A stretch of 64,000 bases of DNA from Piscinibacter lacus (GTDB lineage Bacteria; Pseudomonadota; Gammaproteobacteria; Burkholderiales; Burkholderiaceae_C): positions 1,674,001-1,738,000 of the forward strand of contig NZ_JAERRA010000001.1 of the NCBI RefSeq assembly GCF_016735685.1, read 5' to 3'. The notes beneath the pieces were generated by a model, which had not been told where the DNA came from, did no database searches, and worked only from the letters and a program-made list of their open reading frames with translations. This document shows, in pieces, positions 61,442 through 64,000 of this stretch; the stretch's first letter is position 1, and every line of letters begins with the position of its first letter. The position numbers and the translations under genes were made by a program.

Positions 61442-63433
61442 ATGGCACCCGCGAACCCGCTCCGGCTGATCCAACGTGCTTGGTACGCCGCATCGTTTGA
61501 TGACTTCAATGGCCATTCCGACGATGAGATCGTCGGCCAACTCATCCAGCAAAGCAACCACGCGGTTGAATTGGCACAGCGCGACGCGTGGCTGGCTGAG
61601 ATTGAACTGCTGCGGGGCTGGCTGAAAGGACGTAACGGGACGCTGCTGCTGGAGTTCAACATTCCGCGAATGGGCTTGCGGGCGGACGCTGTGCTGGTGA
61701 TCGCCGGATGCGTGGTGATACTGGAGTTCAAGGTGGGCGACTCCACCGTCGGCCAAAGTGCGCTGAACCAGGTGTGGCAATACGCGCTTGACACCAAGAA
61801 CTTTCATGAGACCAGCCACGGGCTGCCGATCGTTCCGGTTTTGGTTCCCACCGGGTTGGCGGCCGGCGAGCCAGCAGCACCAAGCTACGCCAGCGACTGG
61901 GTCAGGGATCCGATCGCGCTCGCGCCACAGCAGGTGCCCGAGCTGTTGAACGAACTCAGCCAGCGATTTGACAGCCCGATCGACCCGAAGGCTTGGCAGG
62001 CCGGTCGGTATCGCCCCACCCCCACCATCATCGAAGCGGCCCAGCACCTGTACGCACAGCACGAGGTCAGCGACATCGTGCGTACCGAGGCCGACGCTAC
62101 CAATCTCACCGACACCGCGCACAGGCTCGAGTCGCTGATTTTGCAAGCCCAGCAACTGGGCGAAAAGCTGATCTGCTTTGTGACTGGCGTACCGGGTGCG
62201 GGCAAAACCTTGGTCGGTCTGAACCTGGCCACCGCGCGGCGGGACATCGGCGACGCGCACGCAGTGTTCTTGTCCGGCAACGGGCCTCTGGTTTCAGTGC
62301 TGTGCGAAGCCCTCACGCGCGACGACGTGCGCCGACGCAGACAGGCGGGAGAATCGGTCACCAAGGCCAGCGCTTCCAAGCCCATCAAGGCCTTCATCCA
62401 AAACGTCCACCACTTTCGAGATGAAGCATTGCGCGCGGCGCAAGCACCGGTGGACCGCATCGTGATCTTTGACGAGGCCCAGCGTGCCTGGAACCTGCAG
62501 AAGACCACGCAGTTCATGCGTCAGAAGAAAAACCAGCCCGACTTCAACCGGTCGGAGCCAGAGTTCCTGATTGAAACCATGGACCGGCACACCGGCTGGG
62601 CCGTGATCGTGTGCCTGGTGGGCGGCGGACAGGAGATCCACACCGGCGAAGCCGGCATCGGCGCTTGGATCGATGCGTGCCGTGAGCGGTTTCCGCACTG
62701 GCGCCTGTGCCTGTCTGACCAACTGTTAGAGGCCGAGTACGGTGCAGGCGAACCACTCAAGCGCGCCCGTGCAGGCAACCGAACCGAGCTTTATCGAGAC
62801 CTGCATCTGTCGGTATCGATGCGCTCGTTTCGCGCCGACAGCGTGTCCGCCTTTGTGAAAGCGCTGCTCGATGAGGATGGCGATGCCGCGCGGAAAGCGC
62901 TGAGCCGCTTCAGCGACCGATACCCAATCGTCATTACCCGCGATCTGAATGCCGCCAAGCAGTGGGTGAAGCATCAGGCGAGGGCCAACGAACGCTACGG
63001 CCTGCTCGGGTCGTCCAAAGCCATGCGCCTGAGGCCTTACGCCGTGGATGTGAGGCTGGCGGCCGATCCCATCCACTACTTCCTAGCCGACGGTGACGAT
63101 GTGCGATCCAGCTTCTACCTGGAAGAGTGCGCCACGGAGTTCCAGGTTCAGGGATTGGAACTGGACTGGGCCTGTACAGCGTGGGATGCCGACTTGCGCA
63201 TGACTTCCGCTGGGTGGCGCCACTACGACTTTTCTGGGAGCCGGTGGAAGAACATCCACAGCGCCGAGAACCAGCGCAATCTGAAAAACGCATATCGAGT
63301 GCTGCTGACTCGTGCACGGCAGGGCATGGTGATCTTTGTGCCGGCTGGTGATGACCAAGATGCCACCCGAGTGCCTGGTTACTACTCCCAGACGTTTGAG
63401 TACCTCCGAGGACTTGGGCTGCCCGTGATATAG
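61442..63433 (+). CDS. DUF2075 helicase with N-terminal PD-(D/E)XK-like nuclease motif
   Basis: A 663-residue protein. Residues 50-120 carry a nuclease-like pattern: E55, RADAV (D82), VVILEFKVG (E95, K97) and Q110, i.e. PD-(D/E)XK with ExK. Residues 225 to the end match the DUF2075 (Schlafen-group-3-like) helicase: Walker A GVPGAGKT (249-256), Walker B FDEAQ (344-347), later FQVQGLELDWACTAWD and the motif VI LLTRARQGMVIFVP. ATG at 61442 chosen over TTG at 61412. Family members sit in defence islands and are suspected anti-phage proteins; this gene's role is inferred. Confidence 0.85.
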   Translation: MAPANPLRLIQRAWYAASFDDFNGHSDDEIVGQLIQQSNHAVELAQRDAWLAEIELLRGWLKGRNGTLLLEFNIPRMGLRADAVLVIAGCVVILEFKVGDSTVGQSALNQVWQYALDTKNFHETSHGLPIVPVLVPTGLAAGEPAAPSYASDWVRDPIALAPQQVPELLNELSQRFDSPIDPKAWQAGRYRPTPTIIEAAQHLYAQHEVSDIVRTEADATNLTDTAHRLESLILQAQQLGEKLICFVTGVPGAGKTLVGLNLATARRDIGDAHAVFLSGNGPLVSVLCEALTRDDVRRRRQAGESVTKASASKPIKAFIQNVHHFRDEALRAAQAPVDRIVIFDEAQRAWNLQKTTQFMRQKKNQPDFNRSEPEFLIETMDRHTGWAVIVCLVGGGQEIHTGEAGIGAWIDACRERFPHWRLCLSDQLLEAEYGAGEPLKRARAGNRTELYRDLHLSVSMRSFRADSVSAFVKALLDEDGDAARKALSRFSDRYPIVITRDLNAAKQWVKHQARANERYGLLGSSKAMRLRPYAVDVRLAADPIHYFLADGDDVRSSFYLEECATEFQVQGLELDWACTAWDADLRMTSAGWRHYDFSGSRWKNIHSAENQRNLKNAYRVLLTRARQGMVIFVPAGDDQDATRVPGYYSQTFEYLRGLGLPVI

Positions 63434-63550
63434 GTGGAGCTGATTGGCTCAGCCTGAGCTCGCCAGGCCGCCCGAAGGACGCTACTGATGCTGGCTGCAG
63501 TAATCAAAGTGCCACCAACCCTGTGTGCTTGGCTGTCGATGACTCTCAAT

Positions 63551-64000
63551 TCACCGGCTCGCTGGCCCGAGCGGCAGCGCATTCAGTTCAGACCTTGATT
63601 CCCGCCAGCGGGGCCAGTGCCTATCCAAGACCGCCACAAAGCGCTCGTTGTGCGTGGGCTCGACCAGATGCGCCAGTTCATGCACGACAACGTACTCCAG
63701 CAGATCCTTCGGCTTCTTCGCCAACTCGGTGTTGATGCGGATGGTGCCCAGCCGCGGATTGCAACTCCCCCACTTTGTCTTCATGCGCTGCAGGAAGTAA
63801 CCGGTTGCCTGCACGCCGAGCTTGGGCTGCCATGTGGCGATCAGTCCAGGCAATACAGCGTGCAACAGCGCTCGATGCCACCCGTGTATCACCTCCGCCC
63901 GCTGATCGGCCGTCGTCCCTGGACGAACCAGCAAGGTCAGGCGCCGGTGGCTGACCTTCACGGTCGGCTTGGCGTCCACTTCCTCGATCGACAGAAGGTA
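63551..64000 (-). CDS. YgjP-like (M48/DUF45) metallopeptidase, cut by window end
   Basis: The C-terminal 150 or so residues of a zinc metallopeptidase. The frame is open to base 64000 (YLLSIEEVDAKP...), so its start lies outside. The zinc motif HELAHL followed by H about 5 residues on (PTHNERF) and the MKTKWGSCNPRLGTIRINTELAKKP box are characteristic of YgjP/SprT-like proteins. Such genes are often neighbours of type I restriction genes (hsdR, hsdM), which may lie just beyond the window. Confidence 0.88.
   Translation of the reverse strand, partial: YLLSIEEVDAKPTVKVSHRRLTLLVRPGTTADQRAEVIHGWHRALLHAVLPGLIATWQPKLGVQATGYFLQRMKTKWGSCNPRLGTIRINTELAKKPKDLLEYVVVHELAHLVEPTHNERFVAVLDRHWPRWRESRSELNALPLGPASR

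Overview
The window comes from the GC-rich chromosome of a betaproteobacterium, most likely order Burkholderiales. The reasons are the gene order alaA-like / hom / thrC / mobB / moeA / moaD / moaE, an intracellular PHB depolymerase with a cysteine-type active-site box, and MEP-pathway, nad and mfd genes of betaproteobacterial type. The genus cannot be fixed from the sequence alone. A TAT-exported flavocytochrome c pair suggests some sulfide oxidation.

Region 1 (1-13.8 kb) is an integrated accessory element. A tyrosine integrase (12130-13485), an AlpA-like regulator and a D5/SF3-like replication ATPase lie next to the 3' end of tRNA-Asn, the classic integration layout. The cargo is a likely DNA-targeting (anti-phage) cassette: the C-terminal end of a protein cut by the window edge, a RelE-like/UvrD helicase fusion, an SbcD-like nuclease and an SbcC/YhaN-like ATPase. 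Two further genes follow, one of unknown family and one with an HNH-like motif.

Region 2 (13.8-58.7 kb) is core chromosome. It holds: tRNA-Asn; a TonB-dependent receptor behind a TPP riboswitch; a PIN-PhoH ATPase; a Bcp peroxiredoxin; the alaA-like/hom/thrC run continuing into molybdenum-cofactor genes; crcB; clpB behind a sigma-32-type promoter; nadB, nadC and nadA with a TAT-exported DUF1800/DUF1501 pair between them; phaZ; a GST; rraA; serB; a cytochrome c/flavocytochrome c subunit pair; mfd; ispD-ispF; a GH108 lysozyme; a TonB-like protein with an ArsR-rhodanese regulator; an Smr protein; radC; slpA-ispH; serS; and tRNA-Ser(CGA). Three MEP isoprenoid genes (ispD, ispF, ispH) are present.

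Region 3 (58.77-64 kb), just 3' of tRNA-Ser(CGA), looks like a second island. It has about 0.5 kb of decayed sequence ending in a strong terminator, an SOS-controlled umuDC pair whose LexA box overlaps the umuD start codon, a DUF2075 helicase with an N-terminal PD-(D/E)XK-like nuclease motif, and a YgjP-like metallopeptidase cut off by the window end. Genes of this sort often sit beside type I restriction loci.

The best candidates for something undescribed are the helicase / RelE-UvrD / SbcCD-like cassette at the left edge, with its two unexplained downstream genes, and the nuclease-helicase gene at the right edge. The TPP-riboswitch-controlled outer-membrane receptor is the clearest functional prediction in the core.
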